Positions 26,188-34,452 of a stretch of DNA of 64,000 nt are shown one piece after another. Both the position numbers and the translations under genes were made by a program. Numbering within the stretch: position 1 is the stretch's first letter; each line of letters begins with the position of its first letter. The notes beneath the pieces were generated by a model that searched no databases, was not told the origin of the DNA, and was given only the letters and a program-made list of their open reading frames with translations. Origin of the DNA: 2-01-FULL-40-13 sp964433155 (GTDB lineage Bacteria > Patescibacteriota > Microgenomatia > UBA1406 > GWC2-37-13); the NCBI GenBank assembly GCA_964433155.1, contig CAYSQE010000001.1, positions 62,001 through 126,000 on the forward strand, in the 5' to 3' direction.

Positions 26188-27585
26188 TTATCCAACCGAA
26201 CCAGACATCTCTAAACTTATTAATCTATTTAATTCAATTGAATATTCCAAAGGTATTTCCTTCACAACTGGATCGATAAAACCATTGACAAGTAAGCCTT
26301 CTGCTTCTATCCGCGAGATTCCTTTCGACGTAAGATAAAATAGTTTTTCTTCTCCAATTTTTTCAACGGTTGCCTCATGCTGAACCATCACATCATTTTC
26401 TTTTATTTTCATGTATGGATATGTATCGGAGCGTGATTGTTCATCGAGAATTAACGCATCACATGAGACAAATACAGATGATTTTTTGGCTTTTGGCATT
26501 ACCTGGACGAGACCACGATAGGATGTTCTACCTCCATTTTTAGAGATTGATTTGGAAATAATTCGCGAGGAGGTTCGTGGAGCAAAATGGAGCATCTTAG
26601 CACCAGCGTCTTGATGCTGATTTTTTCCGGCAAAAGCGATGGACAAGACCTCACCTCTTGCCCCTTCACCCATGAGATAGACGCTTGGATACTTCATTGT
26701 TACTTTACTGCCAATATTACAGTCAACCCACTCCATCACAGCGTTTTCCATTGCTTTTGCTCTTTTAGTCACCAGATTGTAAACATTATGACTCCAGTTC
26801 TGAACTGTTGTGTAACGAACTCTGGCGTTCTTATGTACGAAAATCTCAACGACTGCGGAGTGGATAGAAGCTGTTGTATAGATTGGAGCAGTGCACCCTT
26901 CAATATAATGCACATAACTTCCTTCCTCAGCTATGATCAGCGTTCTTTCAAACTGACCAAACCGCTCTGAATTGATGCGAAAATAAGCTTGCAGCGGCAT
27001 TGGTACTCTTACCCCTTTAGGTACATAAACAAAGGAGCCGCCGGACCAAACAGCAGAATTTAAGGCTGCAAATTTATTGTCATGAGAAGGAATCAATGTT
27101 CCAAAATATTTTTTGACAATATTGGGATATTTCCTTAACCCTGTATCCATGTCGCAAAAAACCACCCCTATTTTTTTGAGCTCTTTGCTGATACTTTCAT
27201 ACACGACTTCTGACTCATACTGCGCTGAAACCCCAGAGAGAAATTTTTTTTCGGCCTCAGGCACACCGATCCGGTCATATGTATCTTTTATCTCCTTTGG
27301 TAATTTTTCCCAAGAATCAACCTGTTTATCAGTTGGTTTGATGTAATAATAAATATCGTCAAAATTGATCTTTGAGAGATCGGCCCCCCAGACAGGCATT
27401 TTCTTTCCTTTGAAAATATCATATGATTTTAATCTAAAATCTGTCATCCATTTCGGTTCCTGTTTTATGGAAGAAATATTTAGCACCACATCTTGATCAA
27501 GTCCCTTTTTAGACCTAAAGGAATAATTTTGTGGCATCGAGAATCCGTATTTATATTCGAAATCTAGAGTTGATGGTTGTTGCAT
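26188..27585 (-). CDS. sufB: Fe-S assembly scaffold SufB
   Basis: About 465 residues. Conserved SufB stretches include YYYIKPTDKQVDSWEKLP, SEVVYESI, VWSGGSFVYVPKGV, YVHYIEGCTAP and WVDCNIGSKVTMKYPS. The C-terminus (SRIEAEGLLVNGFIDP) matches the cluster-transfer face. The ATG at 27585 gives the normal N-terminus. An in-frame GTG at 27657 would add 24 residues encoded by an inverted-repeat element, so I did not use it. SufB, SufC and SufD form the scaffold complex in the cytoplasm. Confidence 0.93.
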   Translation of the reverse strand: MQQPSTLDFEYKYGFSMPQNYSFRSKKGLDQDVVLNISSIKQEPKWMTDFRLKSYDIFKGKKMPVWGADLSKINFDDIYYYIKPTDKQVDSWEKLPKEIKDTYDRIGVPEAEKKFLSGVSAQYESEVVYESISKELKKIGVVFCDMDTGLRKYPNIVKKYFGTLIPSHDNKFAALNSAVWSGGSFVYVPKGVRVPMPLQAYFRINSERFGQFERTLIIAEEGSYVHYIEGCTAPIYTTASIHSAVVEIFVHKNARVRYTTVQNWSHNVYNLVTKRAKAMENAVMEWVDCNIGSKVTMKYPSVYLMGEGARGEVLSIAFAGKNQHQDAGAKMLHFAPRTSSRIISKSISKNGGRTSYRGLVQVMPKAKKSSVFVSCDALILDEQSRSDTYPYMKIKENDVMVQHEATVEKIGEEKLFYLTSKGISRIEAEGLLVNGFIDPVVKEIPLEYSIELNRLISLEMSGSVG

Positions 27586-27606
27586 ATTTAAAATTTGAAA
27601 AGTGAA

Positions 27607-27678
27607 GACACATGTTTTGTGCGACTTGGGATGCCGCGTTTGACGCGGGGGTCCCACTGGAGCTAAAAAACATGTGTC
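27607..27678 (-). repeat. 72-nt inverted-repeat element between sufC and sufB
   Basis: GACACATGTTTT (27607-27618) and AAAACATGTGTC (27667-27678) are perfect 12-bp inverted repeats at the two ends. Inside are GGGA/TCCC and CCGCGT/ACGCGG arms that make a long hairpin. The element is GC-richer than its surroundings and overlaps the sufC stop codon. It may be a palindromic mobile element or a structured intercistronic RNA; no T-tract follows. Confidence 0.6.
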
Positions 27679-28396
27679 AAGCTTTCATAATTATATTCTC
27701 GTATCCTTTCCTCTCAATCTCCTCTGCCAGCTTCGCACTCCCTACTTTTACCAACTCCCCATTAATTAATATTAATACTTTATCAGGTTTTATGTAATGG
27801 AGTATTCTATTATAGTGGGTTATAAGAATGTATGTTTTGCCTTTTTTATTTTCATTGATAAACTTTGCAATTGTTCGTAGGGCGTCAACATCGACACCAG
27901 TATCAATCTCATCAAAAATGAGAAGTTTGGGATCAAGTACCGCCGCCTGAAGCATTTCAAGTTTTTTCTTTTCACCTCCGGATGCGCCTTCGTTTAAAGA
28001 TCTCTCCAAAAGCTCCTTTTTAATTCCTAATTTTCTGGCGACAACATCCATTTCTTTTTTCACCGCCAATGGATCTTTTTTTTTTGACAACGCAAGTCGT
28101 AACAGCTGAAAAACGGTCACACCCGATAACGATAAGGGACTTTGAAACGATAAAAATATTCCCAACTTTGCTCTTTTATCCGCACTCAGCTCCGAAATTT
28201 CCTTTCCGTCTAACTTCAAACTTCCACCTTCTAACTTGTAGCTTGGGTGTCCAGCAATTGCAAAAGCTAGTGTCGATTTTCCCGATCCATTCGGACCCAT
28301 CACAGCATATACCTTGTTTTTCCCAAAGTGATAATTAATATCTTCCAAAATAACTTTTTTACCAATCTTCACTGTAAGGTTTTTGATCTTTAACAT
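27677..28396 (-). CDS. sufC: SUF system ATPase SufC
   Basis: 239 residues; ABC-type ATPase. Walker A is GPNGSGKS near residues 36-43, the signature is NEGASGGEKKKLEMLQ near 140-155, and Walker B is LLIFDEIDTGVD. It powers cluster assembly on the SufB-SufD scaffold. It is the first gene of the minus-strand operon sufC-B-D-S-U-ferredoxin-korA-korB. TATAAC lies just before the ATG but too close for a conventional -10 use, so the promoter is unresolved. The 238 nt upstream is richly folded. Confidence 0.94.
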   Translation of the reverse strand: MLKIKNLTVKIGKKVILEDINYHFGKNKVYAVMGPNGSGKSTLAFAIAGHPSYKLEGGSLKLDGKEISELSADKRAKLGIFLSFQSPLSLSGVTVFQLLRLALSKKKDPLAVKKEMDVVARKLGIKKELLERSLNEGASGGEKKKLEMLQAAVLDPKLLIFDEIDTGVDVDALRTIAKFINENKKGKTYILITHYNRILHYIKPDKVLILINGELVKVGSAKLAEEIERKGYENIIMKA

Positions 28397-28634
28397 TGTT
28401 ATACCACTACGCTGTCATCTATCAATAAAATTCAATGACAGCTTCGTTAGGTATTACCTACATTGACAATCTAATCATATAATACCTCGAAGCTATCAAA
28501 GTTTGTGTTTGATAGCGAAGTGGCATTAGAAGTACGGATAAGTATTATACTTCAATTAAGTATGCGATAAAGGCGAAAGTCTGGGAATTCGATCAAGCTT
28601 CTCAAAGTTTTTTGCAAACATTCCCTTAACTGCT
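28397..28634. other. Intergenic region with three nested inverted repeats
   Basis: Perfect arms pair 28411-28418 with 28435-28442 (GCTGTCAT), 28492-28500 with 28508-28516 (GCTATCAAA), and GGTATTA 28450-28456 with 28480-28486, extended by GCTTCG/CGAAGC. These fill about 105 bp. The rest, to the vapC-like stop, shows nothing I can name. It may be an untranslated RNA, a sufC leader or a palindromic repeat. Confidence 0.5.
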
Positions 28635-29009
28635 TTAAAAAGGAGAAATTATTTTTATTGACAAAACTCCAAAATCTTTCTTATTTCTAGTAACTAGAAT
28701 TGAGTTTTTGAGTTTTACTGAAGCGGCTATCATGCAGTCAGCAAGTCCTCTTCTGGTTCTTTGCCTATAACTTCCTGCTAACACAGCAATATTATAATCA
28801 TCAACAATAATCGTAATCTTTTCAAAGATTCTTTCAATTTTTTCTTTTTCGGTCTTATTTAACGGTATGCTATAAACTTCGGCAACGGTGATGACTGAAA
28901 CACAGACGACTTCTGATTCAAGAATGATCTTATCGATAAATGTCGCAGACTTCTCTATATTATTAAGGTAATCAATAATGACATCAGAATCTAAAAAATA
29001 ACTACTCAT
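28635..29009 (-). CDS. PIN-domain toxin, VapC-like
   Basis: 124 residues with the PIN fold. The acidic metal ligands are visible: Asp in FLDSDVIIDYL, Glu in TVAEVYS, Asp in GLADCMIAASV, and Asp in TRNKKDF near the end. VapC proteins are ribonucleases, often against tRNA; the target here is unknown. The start overlaps the antitoxin end by 8 nt, the usual arrangement. Confidence 0.85.
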   Translation of the reverse strand: MSSYFLDSDVIIDYLNNIEKSATFIDKIILESEVVCVSVITVAEVYSIPLNKTEKEKIERIFEKITIIVDDYNIAVLAGSYRQRTRRGLADCMIAASVKLKNSILVTRNKKDFGVLSIKIISPF

Positions 29010-29256
29010 ATTTTCTATCGAAAGTAGCTCTCTGTTTCCTCACCCACTTGGAAATTTTTTCAGGTGTTGAAAACATTTTGTATTTACCTTTCAATATTCC
29101 TCTTGCTTTTTGAAATGCTTCAAACCTTTCATTTCTAGCGATTTCTTTTTCAATAGAAATAGAAATGAACTTGCTTCTTTTTCTTTCTGGTATAGTTGAA
29201 ATTAACTGTTTATACGTTTCTTCAGGAATAGTAAAAGTCATTTTCATTGTTGCCAT
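29002..29256 (-). CDS. Antitoxin of the PIN toxin, VapB-like
   Basis: 84 residues. The N-terminus KMTFTIPEETYKQLISTIPERKRSKFISISIEKEI looks like a ribbon-helix-helix DNA-binding domain. The C-terminal basic/aromatic part would wrap the toxin. The promoter TTGACA (29320-29315), 16-bp spacer and TAAACT (29298-29293) leaves about 30 nt of leader without a Shine-Dalgarno. Autoregulation is expected from the family but no operator is evident. Confidence 0.75.
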   Translation of the reverse strand: MATMKMTFTIPEETYKQLISTIPERKRSKFISISIEKEIARNERFEAFQKARGILKGKYKMFSTPEKISKWVRKQRATFDRKYE

Positions 29257-29325
29257 AAGTATGTATTTTTTAGGAAATTTATAAGTATTTATAGTTTACA
29301 CGAAAAATGCTTTTTGTCAAGAGTT

Positions 29326-30495
29326 TTAAAGTGACAATCTCGGAACTCGATCAAGTCTTTCTATATTTTCAATAAACATTTCTTTCTCTGCTTTGTAAAA
29401 AGCGACCACACCGATCATTGCTGCATTATCTCCAGTTAAATATTTGTAAGGAGGGAAATAAACTTGACCTTTATGTTTGGAGACTAAATTTCTCAAGAGT
29501 TTTCTCAGATAAAGATTTGCAATGACTCCACCGCCAACAACCAACCTGTTAATCCCAGTTTGTTTAATAGCCATATCTATCTTGATCACGATCGTATCAA
29601 AGATAGCAATTTGAAATGAACTTGCTAATTCGCGGATTTTTGAAGTTCTTTCTTTTTCAGTCATTTTGCTCGTAAAATAATAGAATGAAGTTTTTAGCCC
29701 GGAAAATGAAAAGTCCAAATTCTTGGATTTAATCATTGGCCGAGGAAAGTTGTAAAAATCTTTATTGCCCACTTCTGAAGCTAAACGCTCGATTACCGGT
29801 CCTCCGGGATATCCCAATCCTAACATCTTTGTAGCTTTATCAAGCGCCTCTCCTGCAGCGTCATCTCGTGTTTCTCCTAAGATTTCGTACTTCAAATGAT
29901 CTTTCCACAAAACTATTTCTGTGTGGCCGCCTGACACAATCAAAACAAGATAAGGAAAGTGAAAGTCTCGCCGGGGATTTCCTTTGCTATTTTGAATGAA
30001 TGATGAGTAAATATGTCCTTCTAAATGATTGACTGCTATTAGTTTTTTGTTATATTGTTGGGCTAATTCTTTTGCTTTTTTTATACCAACTTCTAAGGCT
30101 ACCGCTAAACCAGGACCGTAGGTAACGGCGATATAATCGATAGAATTCAAAAGCAAAGAAGACAAATTTACGCCGCGAGTGGATGTTTGAGTAAGGGAGC
30201 GACGAAGCGATCCCTTGGATTCCAAGGATGAGCTAGGAGCGACTGGTCCCGACGTACGTCGGGATACGAGTTCACTCGCAAGTAAATTTTGGCTTCGAGC
30301 AAGTTTTCTCAGACATTCTTCTACAACCCAATCAATCCTCTCCTCATGAGCTCTCTTTGCTAAAGCCGGATAAATCCCTCCCCACTTCGTGTGAGTTGAG
30401 ATTTGAGAAAAAATAACATTTGATAAAACTTTTCTTCCATCTGTAACTGCAGCAGCAGTTTCATCAGCAGACGTTTCAATCGCCAATATTTTCAC
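29326..30495 (-). CDS. tsaD: tRNA N6-threonylcarbamoyltransferase TsaD with an in-frame insertion
   Basis: 389 residues. This ASKHA-fold enzyme transfers threonylcarbamoyl to A37 of ANN-decoding tRNAs. The metal ligands HxxxH are in NHLEGHIY, and conserved VSGGHTEI, GETRDDAAGEALDK and GGGVIANLYLR are present. The usual length is about 340. The excess is 42 codons (30164-30289) between the end of helix ECLRKLA and IDYIAVTYGPGL, matching a palindromic repeat element. The core motifs are untouched, so the protein is probably functional. It lies downstream of the TsaC-TsaE fusion on the same strand. Confidence 0.92.
   Translation of the reverse strand: MKILAIETSADETAAAVTDGRKVLSNVIFSQISTHTKWGGIYPALAKRAHEERIDWVVEECLRKLARSQNLLASELVSRRTSGPVAPSSSLESKGSLRRSLTQTSTRGVNLSSLLLNSIDYIAVTYGPGLAVALEVGIKKAKELAQQYNKKLIAVNHLEGHIYSSFIQNSKGNPRRDFHFPYLVLIVSGGHTEIVLWKDHLKYEILGETRDDAAGEALDKATKMLGLGYPGGPVIERLASEVGNKDFYNFPRPMIKSKNLDFSFSGLKTSFYYFTSKMTEKERTSKIRELASSFQIAIFDTIVIKIDMAIKQTGINRLVVGGGVIANLYLRKLLRNLVSKHKGQVYFPPYKYLTGDNAAMIGVVAFYKAEKEMFIENIERLDRVPRLSL
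30164..30289 (-). repeat. 126-bp palindromic element inserted in tsaD
   Basis: Ends are inverted repeats (AAATTTAC...GCGAGTG type, 30164-30181 and 30273-30289). Inside are the perfect palindrome TCCCGACGTACGTCGGGA (30247-30264) and a CCTTGG-ATT-CCAAGG hairpin. The element is exactly 42 codons long, carries no stop in the tsaD frame, and encodes a Ser/Arg-rich stretch absent from the family. Confidence 0.75.
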
Positions 30496-30518
30496 TTCTA
30501 TGAACTTTAAATTATGAA

Positions 30519-31586
30519 CTAATAACTGATTTCTATTTCTCTTCTTTTCTCATCAACATACCTCATATTGACAAATACTATCTTTCCTTTATTTTTAAGC
30601 ACCTCCATAATTTCTCCTGCCTTCTCTCCCCACTCGATACAAAGAATGTTTCCTTTTTTTAAATATTTCTCTAAATGTAAATACTTAAATTCCTCAGAGT
30701 CCTGAACATTGTATAAATCTATATGAACAAGCATATCGATGTATCGATACATCGATACACTATACTCATAATAAACTACATATGTTGGTGAGATAATATT
30801 TTTTATTCCTAGCATCTCGCCAATTCCTTTTACAAATACTGTTTTCCCAACGCCTAGATCGCCTTGAATGATAAAAATAATTGGATTCTGCTGGGACCGG
30901 TAAAGACCCTTGACTACTTTTTTTAATACAAATTGCGCGATTTTTTTTGTTTGAGTTGGAGAATCGGAAACAAGCGTTTGTTCATCTTTACAAACAAGGT
31001 CGCCATATCTTAATATCTTTAAACTTGGAGTAGTTAAATCAATAATGGTTGATGGTTTGTTTCTCGGAAGTTTTCCCGCATCGATGATTAAATCAACTGA
31101 TTGTTTTTTTGACTCTGTTAACTCATTGAGTAAAGTATCAACCGAATAATGTGGCGAGCGACCTGAAAGATTCGCAGATGTAGCAGTGATCGGCTTGCCA
31201 AATTTTTGGCAAAGATCGTTTATAAATTTATAGTCAGGAATTCTTACACCTAGCGTCCCTTTCTCAGATTCTAGCAAGTTCGATACTTTATGCTTGGATG
31301 GTAAAACTATTGTAAACGGCCCTGGTAATAATTCTCGTAAAATTTTTTCTTGCGGTTTACGAAAAAAAACATTCTTTTTTAACATCTCAAAATTGGCTAA
31401 AAATACAGAAATTGCTTTTCCCAACGGGCGTTTCTTAAATGCTATGAGCTTTTTAACAGCTTTCTCATTTGTAGCCTCAACCAACAGTCCGTAGACAGTA
31501 TCTGTCGGAGAAACAATCATTTCGCCATTTCTTAACCTTTCAGAAATTGTCGCGACTTTAGCTCTCTCCAACGATATTATCTTCAT
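30519..31586 (-). CDS. TsaC-TsaE fusion for t6A synthesis
   Basis: About 355 residues. Residues 1-200 are a YrdC/Sua5 domain (SPTDTVYGL, KKRPLGKAISVFL, TATSANLSG) that makes threonylcarbamoyl-AMP. Residues 220-355 are a TsaE domain with P-loop GDLGVGKT, ISPTYV, HIDLYN and IEWGEKA. TsaE drives turnover of the TsaB-D complex. The following gene is tsaD; TsaB is not in the window. A 28-nt satellite (30733-30760) lengthens a TsaE loop. The ATG at 31586 follows TGT-TACAAT by 8 nt; this promoter is divergent from that of ftsH. Confidence 0.9.
   Translation of the reverse strand: MKIISLERAKVATISERLRNGEMIVSPTDTVYGLLVEATNEKAVKKLIAFKKRPLGKAISVFLANFEMLKKNVFFRKPQEKILRELLPGPFTIVLPSKHKVSNLLESEKGTLGVRIPDYKFINDLCQKFGKPITATSANLSGRSPHYSVDTLLNELTESKKQSVDLIIDAGKLPRNKPSTIIDLTTPSLKILRYGDLVCKDEQTLVSDSPTQTKKIAQFVLKKVVKGLYRSQQNPIIFIIQGDLGVGKTVFVKGIGEMLGIKNIISPTYVVYYEYSVSMYRYIDMLVHIDLYNVQDSEEFKYLHLEKYLKKGNILCIEWGEKAGEIMEVLKNKGKIVFVNMRYVDEKRREIEISY
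30733..30760 (-). repeat. 28-nt satellite in the TsaE domain
   Basis: Second copy of the repeat at 16239-16266 (27 of 28 positions). It encodes MYRYIDM-like residues just before the conserved HIDLY motif, where TsaE proteins usually have a shorter loop. Confidence 0.65.
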
Positions 31587-31594
31587 ATCTATCA

Positions 31595-31618
31595 ATTGTA
31601 ACAAAAATCTGCTAGAAT
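31595..31618. promoter_or_regulatory. Back-to-back promoters for tsaC-tsaE and ftsH
   Basis: On the minus strand TGT-TACAAT (31603-31595) ends 8 nt before the tsaC-tsaE ATG. On the + strand TGC-TAGAAT (31610-31618) ends 6 nt before the ftsH ATG. Only 38 bp separate the two start codons, and both mRNAs would be leaderless. Confidence 0.65.
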
Positions 31619-31624
31619 TAATGG

Positions 31625-33499
31625 ATGGCTAACGGAAAAAATTCAAAAAAAAATAACAGTCCGATAAAAAAAATTGCCGAATTTAACTTCAAATTTGACC
31701 TAAAAACGCTCTTCATCATCTCTTTTGTTGCCATTTTTGTCTATTATTTATTTTCATCCATCTCTAAAGAGATCAAACAAACTCTTCCTGAAAAATCCAT
31801 TACATCTGTCGTTAAAGAAATAAAGGATGGTAAGATAAATAAACTAGAAATTATAGACAATAAATTACTTGTCTATTATAAAAACGAAAAACTCGCAATT
31901 TCATATAAAGAACAAGGTGAGAGTTTCCTTAAGACGCTTAAAGATGCCAATATTGATCCTTCTTCCGTAAATATAGTCATCAAGGATACGCAAGGCTCAG
32001 TCGGACTGATCAATTTTTTGAGCAATATTATTCCGACTGTACTGATGGTTGCATTTTTTATTTTTCTCTTTCGTCAGGCTAAGGGAGCTCAAGAATCAGT
32101 ATTTTCATTCGGACAATCAAAAGCCAAGCGTTTCACAAAAGATCTACCTAAAATTACTTTTAACAATGTGGCTGGAGTTGACGAAGCAAAAAAAGAACTC
32201 GAAGAAATAGTCGATTTTTTAAAACATCCGGAAAAGTATAAAAAATTAGGAGCAAGGACGCCCAAGGGAGTTATTCTTATCGGTCCAGCCGGCTGTGGAA
32301 AAACGCTTCTTGCCAAAGCAGTTGCTGGTGAAGCAAACGTACCATTCTTTTCCATTGCGGGTTCTGAATTCATGGAGATGTTAGTCGGGATAGGAGCAGC
32401 GAGGGTTAGAGATCTTTTTGCAACAGCAAAAAAAAGTGCACCGGCGATTATTTTCATCGATGAAATTGACGCGATAGGAAGAGCTCGCTCTGTCGGTGTG
32501 ATGCCGTCTCATGATGAGCGAGAACAGACTCTTAATCAAATCTTAGTCGAGATGGATGGCTTCAATCCCAACGAGCAAGTTGTGGTCGTTGCGGCAACCA
32601 ATAGAGGCGACTTGCTTGACACTGCACTTCTTCGTCCTGGACGTTTTGATAGACGAATCATTGTAGATTATCCCGACCTCGAAGGTAGAAAAGCTATCGT
32701 CAAAATATACACAAGAGGCAAACCGTTTGTCGAAGGAGTCGAATGGGAAAAAGTTGCCAAGCGAACCGTGGGCTTTTCTGGAGCAGATCTTGAAAACATG
32801 CTCAATGAAGCTGCTATTTTTGCCGCAAGACAGGGTAGGGATAAAATTACGATGGAAGATCTGGAAGAGGCTGCAACCAAAGTAAAACTTGGGCCTGAAA
32901 AGAAAAGACTCCAGTCAGATCTAGATAAAAAATTGACAGCTTACCATGAGGCTGGTCACGCCATTGTCTCTCACTTTTTGCCCAATACTGACCCAGTTCA
33001 TAGAATCTCAATTGTTTCAAGAGGAATGGCATTGGGTTTTACTTTAATACCGCCTGTAAAGGATAAACTTCATGAGACAAAAACCCATCTGATGGAGCAA
33101 ATAACCGTGATGATGGGTGGTCGTGCTGCCGAAGAGATGGTTTTCAAAGAAATTACCACAGGCGCCGCAAATGATTTTGACCAGGCAACTCAAATTGCAA
33201 AAGCTATGGTTGTCGAGTATGGAATGAGTGAACTAGGTCCAATCAATTTTGGGCCGACGATGGATGTCACCGAATGGGGTAAAACTTATTGGGAACAAAA
33301 CACAGTCTCTCAAGAAATGCTAGGAAAAATCGATGCTGAAGTAAAAAAAATCATTATGGATCGATATCAAGCTGCCATTAAATTACTAAAGGATAAAAGA
33401 AGCTCATTGGATAAAGTTGCCGAGGTTTTGACCAAAACCGAAAGTCTGGATCAGGAGGAGTTTGAAAAGATCGTAGGAGCAAAACAAAAAAACAACTAA
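31625..33499 (+). CDS. ftsH: ATP-dependent zinc metalloprotease FtsH
   Basis: 624 residues. Two membrane helices (about residues 28-45 and 135-155) flank an extracytoplasmic domain. The AAA+ module has Walker A GPAGCGKT near 222, FIDEIDAIGR, and the arginine-finger region LLRPGRFDRR. The zinc site is HEAGH near 443. It degrades misassembled membrane proteins. The next gene, the exonuclease, starts at the last base of the stop codon (TAATG), so translation is coupled. Confidence 0.95.
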   Translation: MANGKNSKKNNSPIKKIAEFNFKFDLKTLFIISFVAIFVYYLFSSISKEIKQTLPEKSITSVVKEIKDGKINKLEIIDNKLLVYYKNEKLAISYKEQGESFLKTLKDANIDPSSVNIVIKDTQGSVGLINFLSNIIPTVLMVAFFIFLFRQAKGAQESVFSFGQSKAKRFTKDLPKITFNNVAGVDEAKKELEEIVDFLKHPEKYKKLGARTPKGVILIGPAGCGKTLLAKAVAGEANVPFFSIAGSEFMEMLVGIGAARVRDLFATAKKSAPAIIFIDEIDAIGRARSVGVMPSHDEREQTLNQILVEMDGFNPNEQVVVVAATNRGDLLDTALLRPGRFDRRIIVDYPDLEGRKAIVKIYTRGKPFVEGVEWEKVAKRTVGFSGADLENMLNEAAIFAARQGRDKITMEDLEEAATKVKLGPEKKRLQSDLDKKLTAYHEAGHAIVSHFLPNTDPVHRISIVSRGMALGFTLIPPVKDKLHETKTHLMEQITVMMGGRAAEEMVFKEITTGAANDFDQATQIAKAMVVEYGMSELGPINFGPTMDVTEWGKTYWEQNTVSQEMLGKIDAEVKKIIMDRYQAAIKLLKDKRSSLDKVAEVLTKTESLDQEEFEKIVGAKQKNN

Positions 33500-34452
33500 T
33501 GGATACTTTACTTTTAATCGACGGCAACGCCATCATGCATCGAGCTTTCCATGCGCTTCCCCCTTTTAAAACTAAAGAAGGCATACCTACCCATGTTGTT
33601 TATGGATTTTTTACGATGCTTCATAAATCAATAAACGACTATCGACCTGACCACGTCGTTGTGTGTTTTGACACCCCTGTTCAGACATTTAGAAATAAAA
33701 TGTTTAAAAAATATCAAGCTCAAAGACCTCAAATTGATAATGATTTTATCGTCCAGATTCCAATAGTCAAGGAGGCCCTTGATAAAGCCGCCGTTGTTCA
33801 TCTGGAAAAAGATGGCTTTGAAGCCGATGATCTGATAGGAACCATTGCCCATAAATTTAAAAGCAACGGTATTAAAGTCTTGATTTTGTCTGGCGACAGA
33901 GACATTTTACAACTGGTTGATCATAATGTCTTCGTCATCACTCCTCAACTGGGCCTCTCCAACCTTAAAATCTATGACGTTTCAGAGGTGCAAAAAAAAT
34001 ATGGACTAGTTCCACAACAGATACCTGATTTAAAAGCCTTGATGGGTGATCCATCAGACAATTATCCCGGCGCTAAAGGAATCGGGCCTAAAACTGCTGC
34101 AAAATTGTTACAAGAATATAAGACGATAGAAAATCTTTATACTAACCTTGAAAAACTTGAACCGAAGATCAAAAGCATCCTCATAAAAGATCGAGATGAT
34201 GTTTTTATGTCAAAAAAACTGGCAAAAATAATAACCGATGTAGACATAAAGTTTGAAATCGAAAAAACTCGCTTTGAAAAATTTAATCAAGACTTAAAAG
34301 ATTATTTTTTGCAGTATCAAATGAAATCTCTAGTGGGAAGGCTATTTAAAGAACCCTCCTCTGCGCCTCCTTCGCCGAAGTCGCTACGAAGGCCGAGTAA
34401 AGCTACAAAGCGCAAGGAAAAGAAAAATGAAAATCAAATGGGGTTGTTTTAA
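33499..34452 (+). CDS. Stand-alone 5'-3' exonuclease of the DNA polymerase I type
   Basis: 317 residues equal to the N-terminal FEN-like domain of Pol I, without polymerase. Metal-binding acids are in LLIDGNAIMHRAF, VVCFDTP, DGFEADDLIGT, SGDRDILQL and MGDPSDNYPGAKGIGPKTA (helix-hairpin-helix). It probably removes RNA primers and flaps. After the domain comes a Ser/Pro/Lys-rich linker, partly encoded by a palindromic CCTTCG...CGAAGG segment, and the protein ends in QMGLF, a good match to the beta-clamp binding motif. It converges on the next gene with a 4-nt overlap. Confidence 0.9.
   Translation: MDTLLLIDGNAIMHRAFHALPPFKTKEGIPTHVVYGFFTMLHKSINDYRPDHVVVCFDTPVQTFRNKMFKKYQAQRPQIDNDFIVQIPIVKEALDKAAVVHLEKDGFEADDLIGTIAHKFKSNGIKVLILSGDRDILQLVDHNVFVITPQLGLSNLKIYDVSEVQKKYGLVPQQIPDLKALMGDPSDNYPGAKGIGPKTAAKLLQEYKTIENLYTNLEKLEPKIKSILIKDRDDVFMSKKLAKIITDVDIKFEIEKTRFEKFNQDLKDYFLQYQMKSLVGRLFKEPSSAPPSPKSLRRPSKATKRKEKKNENQMGLF

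Noticed and set aside
27655..27657. GTG start for sufB at 27657
   Set aside because: The extra 24 residues come from an inverted-repeat element and have no counterpart in SufB proteins.
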